A DNA stretch of 64,000 nt, taken from contig JANTQA010000023.1 in assembly GCA_027625915.1 (NCBI GenBank), positions 12,214,001 to 12,278,000 of the forward strand. Direction: 5' to 3'. The DNA comes from Anaeramoeba flamelloides (lineage: Eukaryota > Metamonada > Anaeramoebidae). The notes beneath the pieces are model-generated. The model did not search any database. It was not told the origin of the DNA and was given only the letters and a program-made list of their open reading frames with translations. Positions within the stretch are counted from its first letter, which is position 1. The number at the start of each line of letters is the position of its first letter. This document shows positions 24,501 through 35,033 of the stretch, one piece after another. The translations under genes were made by a program, and so were the position numbers.

Positions 24501-25303
24501 GATACCTGGGCAATTTGGACCAACTAATCTACTTTTGCTGTCTCTTAATCTTCTTTTGACACGAACCATATCCAAACTTGGGATACCTGATTATCATTAT
24601 AAAAAAAGAAAAGGAAATTGTTTGGAAAGATAAAGCAATAAAAATAAAAAAATAAAATAAATTATTTTTTTTCAAAAGAAAAAGAAAAAGAAAAATTTAA
24701 AAAAAGATAAAAAGAGAAAAGAAAAAAAAAATATTAAAAAAAAATAAAAAAAATAAAAAAAGCAAAAGAAAGAAAAAAAAAAAAAAAAATTTACCTTCAG
24801 TAATACAAATAATAAGTGGAATTTCAGCATCAATAGCTTCCATGATACTTGCGCCAGCGTATGGTGGTGGTACATAGATTACAGAAGCATCACAGTTTGT
24901 GGCTTCTCTTGCTTCTTGACAGTTTTTGAAGACTGGTAATCCAAGATGTTTTGTACCACCTTTTCTTGGGTTGACACCACCAACCATTTTGGTTCCGTAT
25001 TTCAAGGCCATTTGTGTGTGGAAAGTACCCTATTTGTTTTGGTAAAATTCACAAGAAAGTTGTTTATTAGTAAAAGTTTGAAATTTATTACCGTGAATTT
25101 TGTTTTTTCAATATTTTTTGTTTTTTTTTATTTTGGCAAGATTAAAAAGAAAATTTTACATGTTTTCCTGTGATACCTTGACAAATAACTTTGGTGTTTT
25201 TGTTTACAAAGAGACTTCTGTTAAAGGAAGAAAATCTGTTAGTGACTGAAAATGTAGCAGTGTTAAAGTTGGTTTTTGGTAATTTTGAGAAAAAATTGAG
25301 CAT
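21523..25303 (-). CDS. Succinyl-CoA ligase (ADP/GDP-forming) alpha subunit, organelle-targeted
   Basis: Six exons join cleanly: 25160-25303, 24795-25029, 24437-24586, 24240-24299, 24071-24119 and 21523-21865 (981 nt, 326 residues). The enzyme converts succinyl-CoA to succinate with substrate-level phosphorylation of ADP or GDP, working with a beta subunit not in this window. Residues about 1-30 are rich in Phe, Ser, Asn and Arg/Lys without acids, a presequence for a mitochondrion or hydrogenosome. The CoA-binding domain follows ([14 protein letters not shown], then [14 protein letters not shown]), then VGPNCPGI and a ligase domain. The phosphorylated His279 lies in [16 protein letters not shown]. 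Length after the presequence equals the usual 290-300. Introns 1-4 are 120-208 bp; intron 5 is 2,205 bp and splits the Gly codon of the conserved YNGTNF motif. Stop TAA. In anaerobic protists this enzyme works with acetate:succinate CoA-transferase; that pathway is inferred. Confidence 0.96.
22225..22730. repeat. Palindromic-module repeat inside the giant intron
   Basis: Modules with arms 'gttaggttttttttaatttg' and 'caaattaaaaaaaacctagg' alternate with the module 'aaaagaattgagaaaaatct' and its complement. They end in 'aggcactctacggcacttc'. The following 150 bp, including 'acccactagagttag', is shared with 56610-56770, so the repeat unit extends past the palindromes. Confidence 0.7.
22964..23098. 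mobile_element. Small MITE with CAGTCAGTC-type right end
   Basis: The left arm (about 22970-23010) and right arm (about 23050-23098) are inverted copies sharing AAAAAAGTGA and AAAAGTTTTAAAAA. The right end reads GACTGACTG followed by TA. The last 80 bp recur at about 23508-23590. Confidence 0.5.
23237..23260. repeat. (AT)n microsatellite
   Basis: This is an uninterrupted AT dinucleotide run inside the giant intron. Similar runs lie at 36610-36628 and 43083-43108. Confidence 0.9.
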
Positions 25304-25808
25304 ATTTAGGTATAAATATTGGTGAGAGAAGGAAAAAAAAATGAAAAAGTAGTTGGTAAAATTGATATTTTTGAGTTTTTGAAAGTGAAAGCGAAATGGT
25401 AATGATCATTGAAAATACGATTCAGTGTATTTAAAATTTTGGAATATTAATATCAATTCAATGAAGAAGCATTTAACTCGAAAGAAGTTACAAGTTATGA
25501 TATAGTCTTTGATTTTTAAAGTAAAATTTTTTTTATCAGAAGATTCAAAAGTAACTTGACAATTTTTTTTATCGCACCCTTGAGTAAACGAGTCTTGTAA
25601 TTTTTGTCAAGGTTCCTGGAAAAAGAAATATTCGAAGTAATAAAAAGCAAAAATGGATTGTGAAAACAAAAATTCCAAATAGAAAACAGACAAGATGGAG
25701 TGTTTCTTCATAGAAATTAACTGGACATTATGTTTAAAGTGATAGAAATTAATTATAGCTTTAAAATAGGCTTTAGGTTTTAGTTATGAGTAACTACTCT
25801 TCTCAAAA

Positions 25809-27059
25809 TCATTGAGAGGAATATTAAGTAATAGTAAAGGAAAAAAAAATCAAGTAAATTTGATAGCAAATTTAAAAAAAATATTTATAGTTTTGAAATT
25901 TAAAAACTTTAAGTAAAAATCTGAGAACTACAAAAAAATCAAACTTACTTTAAATGTTATTTTCAGAAATGAATTAATTTTTTTTTAAAGTTTGATACAT
26001 TTTTTAATTATTGAAAAAGTTTAAGATTCAACATATTTCAGTATTATTTAAAAAAAAATTATTTTCTTTGAAAGAGAAAGAAATCTTATTGTCTGTGAAT
26101 GGATTCTACAAAAAAAAAAATTAAAAATGAAACCACTAAGTTGAAAAATTACAAAGTATAAAAAATCTATTAATTTCAAAAAAATTCCATAATTATTTTA
26201 AACTATTTGAAAAATATAATTTTTTGATTCAATGAACAGTTCAAATCAATATTTTCTTTTTATCAAATAAAAAAATACGATAAAAAAAACCAAACCCTCA
26301 AATTAAAAATTCTCCCAAAATACTTTTTTAAAACCTTGGAAAATTTAACTTATTATTAAGAAATACTTTTTAATTTGGATATTTTTAATCAATAATTAAT
26401 CACCAAATCTTATTTTTTTAAGAGGGTTAATAATAACTCAAATATTAAATTTGTCAATATATTTTTACGATTATTTCTCAATTTTTTAAATATTTTCAAG
26501 TAAATAGAATTAATTCTAATAAATAAATCTAATAAAAATTTATAATTATAAAAAATATATATATATCCTCAAAAAACTGATTTCAATAACAAAAAGTTTG
26601 TTATTACAACTCTTAATATTTGAAAAAGAATATTTTCTAATCTTTTCAATTTCAAGAAATTTAATAAATATTTGTGAAAAAATTAAATGATCATTTGTTT
26701 TTTAGATCTTCAAGGATTGAAGATTCGATTTATTTATCTTGTAGATTTTTTAAATTGTATATTATTTGTACTTCAAAAATCACCAGAAATTGCTCAAAGT
26801 GAGAATTCAGGAAAATTTAAAAAGATTTGGTATTTTTTTCTTATTATTGTTCAAATTTAAAATTTCTGAAATTAATATTGATTTGGATCTTTTTTACTCA
26901 AAATTCTAAGAAAAAATTTATTACTTTTCAAAACAATATCGTTATTTTCGAAGGTTCATAGAGAGTATTATATCTCAAGTTTAATAGATTTTTTGTCAAA
27001 GGAGGTGCTATTTCAATTTTTGTTATAATAAATAAAAAAAAATAAGTAGTACCTATCCC
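25809..27059. repeat. 1.2 kb dispersed repeat, copy 1
   Basis: It aligns in direct orientation with 28552-30112 over nearly its whole length once the LINE in copy 2 is discounted. Shared blocks include 'ttctcccaaaatactttttt' and 'atatttgaaaaagaatattt'. Its ends are degenerate versions of the AAGGGACTAG / CTAGTCCCTT termini of copy 2. It has no coding capacity. Confidence 0.65.
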
Positions 27060-27409
27060 CACAATATAAGTGAAACAAATGAAGTTTTTCAATCACATTT
27101 TTTTCAATATATATTCCATTAAAACTTTTACTTTGACCGTATATTCACAAGGGGATGAAATTAATCACTACATTCGATAATTGGCCTGGCATCAAGTTTG
27201 ATTTAATAGTTCGTGGTGTAAATAACCAGTCTGCTACACATTAAACGATCACAATCCTGAAATAAATTTTTAAAAAAAAATTTGATATTTTTTCAATTTT
27301 TAATAACTTTAATGATAAGTAATACCGACTTGTAAATAAAATATTCATGACCCATAAATCCTATAAAAGATATTTAACAATTTATATCTAATAATCCAAA
27401 TTTTAGATA

Positions 27410-27606
27410 CAGTCAGTTTCACTTTTAAGGCACAAACTTTCAACGAAATTTAAGGCACAAAAAAATCTCAAATTAAGGCACAAAATTTGCAATTTTTTAT
27501 TTTACAATTTATTTTTACTAGAATTTGAATTTTGTGCTTTAATTTGAGATTTTTATTGTGCCTTAAATTTCGTTGAAAGTTTGTGCCTTAAAAGTGAAAC
27601 TGACTG
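27410..27606. mobile_element. CAGTCAGT hairpin MITE, intact copy
   Basis: This 197 bp element has long near-identical inverted arms starting CAGTCAGTTTCACTTTTAAG and TA on each side (27408-27409 and 27607-27608). It is very close to the copy at 4579-4753, differing mainly by one extra block in the right arm, so both look recently mobilised. Confidence 0.85.
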
Positions 27607-27789
27607 TAATATTTTTTTCAAAATTTTAATAGGAAAAATATTTAAAAAAAAATGGTTGTCATTGAGAACTACTTTTAGAATCTATCAAAAGTATTTTAAA
27701 TTAAATCAATAACTTTCTAATCTATAACAAATTATTTAGATTATCCTGGAATTGTTTATTGATTTAAATTGTATTTTTTTTTTTTTTTT

Positions 27790-28380
27790 TGATTTTCCCT
27801 TAGGTTTTTTTTAATTTTTGAAATAAACAGAACATTTCTATAAATTTTCAGTTTATTTCAAAAAGTAAATTAAAACCCCTTTAGCTTTTTTTTAATTTTA
27901 GAAATAAAGTGTAAATTTTTGAAATCTTCTTTTAATTTATTAAATTAAAAAAAAGCTTAGTACTTGAGGGACACTTTTCGTTAGGTTTTCTTGAGTTTAA
28001 AAGAATAGAGTGAAATCAAAGATTTTTCTCAATTCTTCTGAATTTTGGAAAAGCAAGGATAGTTACCTTATTATCATATTTAATTTTTTCTCTATTACAA
28101 TTTTATTAGATGAGTAGAACATTTTTAAAACAATTCGCTATTATCTATCAAATTAAATACCCCCAAGTTGAAATAATCTAAAATCCATTCGCCACGTCCA
28201 TTTATTTGGAATTTCTTATCTAACAAAAAACCCCTTTTCCACAACTAGAGACTTTTAAAAAAGTTGGTTATACTAACAACAATAAATAGAATAATCCCAT
28301 GAATTTGAAGTTCAGGAATTTTTGATTATTTTGTGAATAAATTTTATTATTCAGGGTGATAAGTTATTTAAGGTTACTGT
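27790..28380. repeat. Palindromic-module repeat with extended flank
   Basis: Modules 'ttaggttttttttaattttt' and 'aataaacagaacatttctat' with inverted partners are followed by the 'aaaagaatagagtgaaatca' module. The 300 bp after the palindromes aligns with about 37490-37750, sharing 'ctagagac' and 'gtgaataaa', so this family has a longer body than the palindromes alone. Confidence 0.65.
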
Positions 28381-28551
28381 TTTCTCTAGCTTTTTTTTCT
28401 TCAATTTTAGTGTTAATGTTAGTGTGTGTAACCCATATTTTTAATCATCGAAATTTATTTTCTTAATTTAAAGTAAAATAAAATTCAAAAACCTCTCAAA
28501 TTGGTCGGGAAATACCTTTTTGATTATTATCCGGAAATTTATATTTGATAA

Positions 28552-30112
28552 GGGACTAGTAAACTAAAAAAGTCTAAATGTAAATTTAATAGCAAATTCA
28601 AAAATTTACTGTATCTTGTAATCGAAAAATGATGTAAAAATTGGATCACCACAAAACCAAACTTTTAATGTTATTTTCAGAAAAAGGTTATTTTTGAAAA
28701 AAGTCTAATCGTTCTTCTCATTTTTATAAAGTACTAAATTCAACATATTTCTATATTATTTAAAATAAAATATTTTCTTTGTAAGAATAAAGTAATCTTA
28801 TTTTCTTGAAAGAATTGTATAAAAATCCACTTGAAAAATGAAATCACTCTATTCTAAAATATTCTAGTATAAAAAATCTACTTACCTTCAAAAAAAAAAA
28901 TACAATAATTATTTTAAACGTTTAAAAAATATTTTTTTTTTATTCAAAGAACATTTCAAATCAATTTTTTCTTTTTATTGAATAAAAAATATATGAGAAA
29001 TCAGACCAAACACAAAATATTAAATTCTCCCAAAATACTTTTTTGTAACCTTGACAATCAACTTATAATCTAATAAATGCTTTTTATTTTTATTATTTTT
29101 AATCAATAATAAATTTCCTAATTTTAATTATTTCAACTGGGTTATTAATAATCTAAAGATTAAATTTATCAATAGGCTTTAGAATTATTTATCAATTTTT
29201 TAAAGTAATTCAAAAAAATAGAATTAATTCAAATTAGTATTTATAATAAAAATAATAATAATAGATATTATCAAATTACTGATTTTAATACAAAGAGTTT
29301 CTTGTTTATACTCTGAATATTTGAAAAAGAATATTTACTAATTTTTTAAATTTCAAGATATTCAATAAAGATTTGTGAATAAAATAGATGATCATTTTTT
29401 TTAGATCTGTTATGATGCAATATTTGATTTATTTTTCTGATATTTTTAAAATAATTTTAAACTTCAAGGTTAAATGTTCATACAGACCCCTATAAATGAC
29501 TAAAAGTTGGATTTCAGTAAAAATAAAAAGTTGGTCCTTATTATCTTTTTTCATAATTTGATCCAAATATCCCAAACAATAAAAGGATTCAAATATTTTG
29601 ATTTAAAATTTCACGTGTGAAAAAATGAACTTTTTAACAAGGACAAATCAAAATACTGTAAATTATCCAAAAAATCAAAAAAATTAGATATCATTGAAGA
29701 TTAGGATCATTTTCTCTGGAAGTGCCAAGCCTATGAAAAAAATCGTAAAATCTGGATATCTGAATTAAAAAAATTTAAAATCTCTAATATATTAAAAAAT
29801 AATATTATTACTATTTTTGATATTATTAGAAAAAGAGAATCATCATATTTATTAGCCCTAGTTGGTAATAAATTTATTTTTGAGTCTTTAACAAAATTCA
29901 TAAATCATAATTTAGTAATTCGGGCAAATAAGAGGAAATAAAAACTCCTCCCTTAAATAATAATAAAAAATAAAAAAAATGAACTTTTTTAAAATGATAA
30001 CTCATCTCTCAAAAGTTGATAAAAGAAATTGCTTCCTGGGTATAATTTGAGCCTTTTGTAAATAATTACTCTATTACTTTTTCGGAAAAAAAAATAAGAG
30101 TTACTAGTCCCT
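28552..30112. mobile_element. 1.2 kb dispersed repeat, copy 2, with terminal inverted repeats and a LINE insertion
   Basis: It is bounded by AAGGGACTAGTAA on the left and TTACTAGTCCCTT on the right, an inverted pair like the TTAA family. The interior matches 25809-27059. The LINE fragment at 29636-29973 interrupts it and is absent from copy 1, giving a clear order of insertion. Confidence 0.65.
29636..29973 (+). mobile_element. 5'-truncated LINE (non-LTR) fragment with target-site duplication
   Basis: It is flanked by direct repeats AAAAAATGAACTTTTT (29620-29635 and 29974-29989), the mark of target-primed insertion. The reading frame 29705-29941 (+) encodes the last 78 residues of a LINE reverse-transcriptase polyprotein, starting DHFLWKCQAYEKNRKIW. 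This is the C-terminal zinc-finger region (His then Cys) typical of these proteins, and it ends in TAA. A TAG interrupts the frame just upstream (29702-29704). The tail is an AATAATAATAAAAAAT run. Homologous to the fragment at 53516-53956. Confidence 0.75.
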
Positions 30113-30606
30113 TCAAGTGAATTCTAAAACAATTATTGTTTGTAAGAATAAACTTTTTCTTTTTTTGGAAGTTTCTCAAGATTTTTCTAGTGTGATATCT
30201 TTTATTTTAAGATATTTTGTAAATATTGTACATAAAATGAAAAACCATTTTTTTTTTCATCAAAGTAGAAATATTAAAAAGTCAAATAATTGCTGTTTTT
30301 TCTTCTTTTTTTGTTATAAATAATCAAGAACTTCCTGGGTTTTGATTTTTTTTATAAATTCTAAGAAATACAATAAATGATTTTAACTTTTTTCTTCATT
30401 TTGCATTTTCTAAATTAGTTGGCATTTGCCTTGAAATAAAGTATTTTAGTGACTCTAATTTAATTAAACCTGTCTATATGAAATGGGATTCATGACACTC
30501 CTTGCAAAGATAGTTTTGAAAGAATAGTTTATTAGGGTTTGATAAAATAAAAAATGAATTTAAAAGTGTTTAAAATTTTTAAGAATTTTACGATATACTA
30601 TTTCTT

Positions 30607-30811
30607 TCAATATAAAGGGAACAAAATTTTCATTCAGCTTTCCAAAAAAAGATTTTATCTCAAGGAACATTTTAAATTTTTAATTCATAAAACTTGAATA
30701 AATTATCAATTTCCCTTTTTAGAATCGGAGGGGTTTGATGTTTTATATTAATTCTTGAGATAAGTGTTTTTTTCGAAAGCTGAATGGAATTTTTGATCCT
30801 TTTATTTTGCA
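30607..30811. mobile_element. MITE with AACAAAATTTTCATTCAGC ends, copy 1
   Basis: Inverted ends of about 50 bp (GGAACAAAATTTTCATTCAG on the left, its degenerate complement on the right) bound a 205 bp element. Related copies lie at 34828-35033 and 53377-54037. It directly abuts the next MITE. Confidence 0.65.
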
Positions 30812-30818
30812 ATTAATA

Positions 30819-31320
30819 GTATTGGTGAAAAAATACAATACATGAAAATAATCACGGATTAGGTTTTTAATTGTGAACATTCTGAAAATTGTTTTGAGTA
30901 ATTTCAAATATTTAAAACCAAACCTTTTTTATAAATAACCAATTTTTTTATAATATGAGTAATTGCCTTTGATAAAGTTCATTCAAGTGGAGTGCCTATA
31001 GAATACCCAAGTATTATTTGATAGTATGAGTAGATCAACCTTTTTTAAAAAACTATTTAGTTTTTATAAAGGTTTACCAGAGTTTGGAAAATGATAATTT
31101 TTATTCTTTTTTTTTTGATGAGTTAAATTCTTTTTTGAACAAGGGTGATTTCATTAATCATAACTCTAATCAGTGGGTGAGTTATAATTGTAAAAGTTTG
31201 ATTCTTAAAAAAAGGAATTTGATTTTATATACAAGAAATTTCACTTCAATTTTCCTAATATTCATAATTACAAATCTCCCCCGGGGATTATTTTCGTGTC
31301 TGGTTTTTTTTTCACTACTA
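30819..31320. mobile_element. MITE with GTGAAAAAAATACCGGAC-type ends, copy 1
   Basis: It is 502 bp flanked by TA (30817-30818 and 31321-31322). The ends are inverted versions of those of 44674-45166, and the interior of the two copies aligns in reverse orientation (shared blocks around 'caagtattatttgatag'). A short open frame inside is not a gene. Confidence 0.65.
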
Positions 31321-31463
31321 TAATTTAATTATTTGATTTTTTTTGTTGATATATTTTGTGTTGTATTTTTTTTTTTAAACCAGAAAGAGGTGTGGGATAA
31401 AGTTAGAATAAGCGTTGGAAATCGGTTATAGGTAGTATCAATATTTGCAAAATAAAGGGAATA

Positions 31464-31883
31464 CAGTGATCAAAATAATGCGTGCACAAAGACTATTATC
31501 CGTGTTTCAAAATATTATCCATGCTTTTTTTTCTTCTTGTACCAAGGCAACATCCAATCTACTACCAAATAGTATACCTAAGTTCAAATCAATTTTGAAA
31601 GTAAAGGTCTGGTTATTTTCTGTAAAATTTAAATTATTCATGCAAATAGTTGAAAATTTTCCATAATATTCTCAATTTTTTGAGATAAAGTTTTCAATTT
31701 GATCCTTCTTTTTTAGAATTTCTTTTTAAATAATAGAACTTTAAGAAACCAATACCATATTTATTTAGGGTTTATTATTGGGTTCTTCGATCGGTTCGTA
31801 TTTAGGTCTTCTATAACAAAAAAACACGCTTTTTATTTTGAAACACGCATAAAATTTTTTTGCACGCTTTATTTTGACTACAG
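31464..31883. mobile_element. TA-flanked MITE with 50 bp ends, copy 1
   Basis: The ends pair over about 50 bp (CAGTGATCAAAATAATGCGT versus CTGTAGTCAAAATAAAGCGT, then shared GTGTTTCAAAATA). TA lies on each side (31462-31463 and 31884-31885). It is homologous to 52102-52584. Confidence 0.7.
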
Positions 31884-33839
31884 TAAAAGTTTACTTCATT
31901 TCCTCATTTTTATTTTTTTCTATTGCAAAATAGACTCTTAAAAGTCACTGGGTTTGATTTGTTATCTCTCTTTGTCAAAAAATAAAGGAAAATATGGAAA
32001 TGAATAAAACTTTTTTTCACATCTATTTTACAAATATAAGTGGGGGAAAGGCAAATGCAAATTTGGAATTAACAATTCCAAGACTGAATAATACAAAAAA
32101 CGTTTGTCTGAAGGTTTTTGATCTCTAAAAGTGTTTTTGGTTCACTCTTTTTTTAATGTAAAGAAAACTTAAACCTTCAATTATTTTAAGTGATAGTTCT
32201 TTAATTTTAATTGCAAAAACATAAGATCCTTTTATTCTAATTCTTTTTTTTTGACACTAAAATCAGTAACCAAAAATTCATTTACATTAAAATTATTCAG
32301 AAAGTTCATTTTAAATTTGATTTTTAACCGGTATTGGAATAATAAATAGGAAAAAAAATACATTTTCGTTTTTTTTTTTCTTTCAAACAGAAAGGTTTAC
32401 TAGAAATAGATTATAATTTTCTATTACTCTTTTTTTGTTTGATCGTTTTAAATTGTGTTTTGTCAATATACCTAGGGTAAAAATAAGAATTCAAATGCAA
32501 AGAGTGATTAAAGAATTGTAAAAAGATAATTGGTTAAAATTTTATCGATTTTTATTTCAAATGAAAATCAATGTTTTTTGTTTATTAATTTTGAGAAAGG
32601 AATTAAATTTTCTAGGAAATCAAACTCTAAGAAAGTTCAGTTATATGTTTACAATTTTACTTTTAAGAAAAACCTAAATTATACACATTTTTGTGAACTT
32701 TCTGCAAAAAAATTGCAAAAAATTTAGGTAAAAGTTAAACACATAAAATGAGAAATTGAGTGACTCTTTCTTGATTAAGATTTCCAAGTTGACAATTTAT
32801 GTGTTCTTGTCATTCTTCCTTACTTTTTTTCTTTTTTCTTTAAAGTGTATGAAAATTTTAGTAAGGATGTTTGCGAGTTCACTGATCCTTTCAAAACTCA
32901 AAAAATTTGAAAACTTGAAATTTGTTGCGAAAAAATTAAGATCCTTTGTCTTCTCTTACATAAATCTTTTAGAAACAAGACTTTTTAAAAATACTATTTT
33001 GAAAACAAACGATTGTGGCTTGGGAAACTAGAACGTTTATCTAAAAGCTGTGTTAGTTTTTTCAAGAACACTTTCCTCTTAAATTATCAAAGAAACCGAC
33101 AATAAATAAGAAGTAAATATGACTGTCTTCTTAAAGAAGAACATCACCTAGAATCAGAAAACTCAAATTCAAAGTTTTTCTCAAAGATCAATGAGGTGGG
33201 TCAAATAGAATCTGTCTGAATTAATTCCTCAATAGTTTAATGAATATCTTTAGGTTTTGGAAATCTACTATTACTTGGCGAAATATTTTGTTAACTTGAA
33301 ATTAAAAAGGTCACTTTGGAATTGGAAAATGACATTTTTCAAAAAGTAATCCGAAAAATTCCAAATCAAATGCAAAATAGCGAACCCAAAATAGAGTTAA
33401 TTTTTGTCAAACTTGGAGATAAAAAAACACCCTCATAAAAAAACTGAAAATTTCACCAAAAGTGAAAAAATTACGAAAAATTTTGCAATATCAAATTCCT
33501 CTAAGAATATTTTCTCAAAAATCCTCAAGCAATAACCTTCAAAAGTGAATTTACCTTGGGCAAGTTCTTGAATATTGAATAATTTGTTGTGTTTGAAGAA
33601 GAAAAAGAAAATGACATTGTTTCTCATTCATAAAGTGGTTTTTTTAACTGAAATAAGGTAATTTTTGAAAAATTTGACTGTTTTCTTGTCAAGATTGGAA
33701 TGGTCTTTTTAATCACAGAAACAACCAAACGTATGTTTGTCATCTATTTGGCAATGTTTCGAAATTATACGAATATACAAGATCATTCTTTGTAATTTAT
33801 TTTTTCCTTTTTTTTTTTTTTTTTTTTTTTTTTTCAAGA

Positions 33840-34836
33840 ATGGAGATAATCCAATATTCCAAAAAAGAAATGAAATTTCGAATGAAAGAACTTGATTTTA
33901 CAACCACACCAAGTTGTTTTATTAATTCTTCTTACAAATTTCTTTACTATAATTCACAATTCCTTGACTATTTTGAGGCGAATAGAAAGTGGATGAAAAA
34001 ACAAACCTTATTATCGCTATCTACAGGTAATTGCTCGATCCCTTTTTTGTTGATCGAATTTTTCTAATTCTTTTTCTGTTTGTCAATTTCATATTTTTTT
34101 CAATTTTCTTTTTTGATCTTCTTTTCTAAATTCCTTCAATAGACTACCAATCAATTCACCACATGTCCATAGAAGCCCTCTTAAAAAGCAAATTTGATCA
34201 ATTATTACAGTAAAATCTTTAATGTTTTTTTTCTTTTTTTATTCATAGCCAAAGCCCTTATTTGAAAAATCGACTTTAGATCTTATTTGGCAAACTGACC
34301 TCTTACACGTCATTTTTAACCAAACGAAAATTCGTTATCCCCCAAATCTCATTTCTTTTGTTCAAAATTTCCTTTTTAAAAAATAAAATACTATCATATC
34401 TTTTTCTTTTTTAGTCTGCAAAAAATGAATAAAATTTCATACAAGTGTGTGTTCTTAAGTCAAAAAAGACAAGAGCTCATCAGTGAGGTATTTGTAACAA
34501 AATTTAAAGTTGGCAAAAATCTGAATTACCACTTATCAATTCAAAAAAATCAAAACCAAAATCACACAAAAATACCATCTCCTAAAAAGGTTTCAAATTC
34601 AAAAATTAAAACAGACAACAAGAAAACCGTTATCACGTCATCGTCGTCGTTTGATCTTTCATTTAATTCTATAATCTCTGGATCCTCTTCAAAGGTTGAA
34701 AAAGCTCGAATTTTAAAACCAAAAAAAAAACAGCAGCTGTATACAATCGAAGGTAATTTTCTTTCAAAACAATTTTTTTAACCTTTTGAAAAGCTTGTTT
34801 AGTTTTTATTTAGATCTGCTGTTTATAGCAAAATAA
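33840..34836 (+). CDS. PAS-like domain gene, splicing unresolved, possibly broken
   Basis: Exon-like blocks: 33840-34026 (Met start, SSYKFLYYNSQFLDYF, a PAS-type N-terminal sheet); 34143-34210 (DYQSIHHMSIEALLKSKFDQ); 34249-34383 (KPLFEKSTLDLIWQTDLLH); 34415-34753 (SYKCVFLSQKRQELISEVF then VGKNLNYHLSIQ, a PAS-type C-terminal sheet, then a Ser/Lys linker); and 34814-34836 ending in TAA. The first and last junctions are canonical and in phase. The second block, however, reaches a TAA right at its only GT donor, and joining it by GT-AG to the third block is one base out of phase; the third block has no donor of the phase the fourth needs. A MITE starts at the final stop codon. So it is either an unusually spliced gene or one decaying by frameshift. 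PAS modules are sensory or interaction domains; the assignment is from fold pattern only. Confidence 0.45.
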
Positions 34837-35033
34837 AAGGAACAAAATTTTCACAGAGCTTTTCAAAAACAAACCAAAAGAATTCAGAATAAAACACTAA
34901 CATAACCAATTCTAATAAAGGGGAAATAAGAAAACAACCTCTTTCCAGAATTAAATTTTGCCAATTTTGCTTTATTGATAAACCTTTTTTTTGGAAAGTT
35001 GAATAGAAATTTTGATCCATTTATTTTTCAGCA
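34828..35033. mobile_element. MITE with AACAAAATTTTCA ends, copy 2
   Basis: The left end GCAAAATAAAAGGAACAAAA faces an inverted right end ending near 35033. It is the same family as 30607-30811 and begins over the last codons of the PAS-like gene. Confidence 0.6.

Larger units (their letters stand above)
25304..33839. other. Long gene-poor region built from dispersed repeats
   Basis: No complete gene is supported. It holds two copies of a 1.2 kb repeat (25809-27059 and 28552-30112), the second containing a LINE fragment. Between them sit a hairpin MITE (27410-27606) and a palindromic-module repeat (27790-28380). Next come three neighbouring MITEs (30607-30811, 30819-31320, 31464-31883). The last 1.9 kb (32-33.8 kb) has somewhat more mixed composition. 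Short open frames at 32756-33031 (+) and 33556-33627 (-) could be exons of something, but I could not join them to neighbours. Confidence 0.5.

Noticed and set aside
24672-24875. Minus-strand Phe-rich frame
   Set aside because: It is an out-of-frame reading of exon 2 and the T-rich start of the next intron of the succinyl-CoA ligase gene.
32756-33031. 91-residue plus-strand frame with a hydrophobic start
   Set aside because: Composition is mixed enough to be tempting, but there is no motif and no supportable splice on either strand.
33556-33627. Exon-like minus-strand frame starting MRNNVIFFFFFKHNKLF with a GTAAAT donor
   Set aside because: It looks like a short first exon, but no downstream block joined it in phase without an immediate stop.
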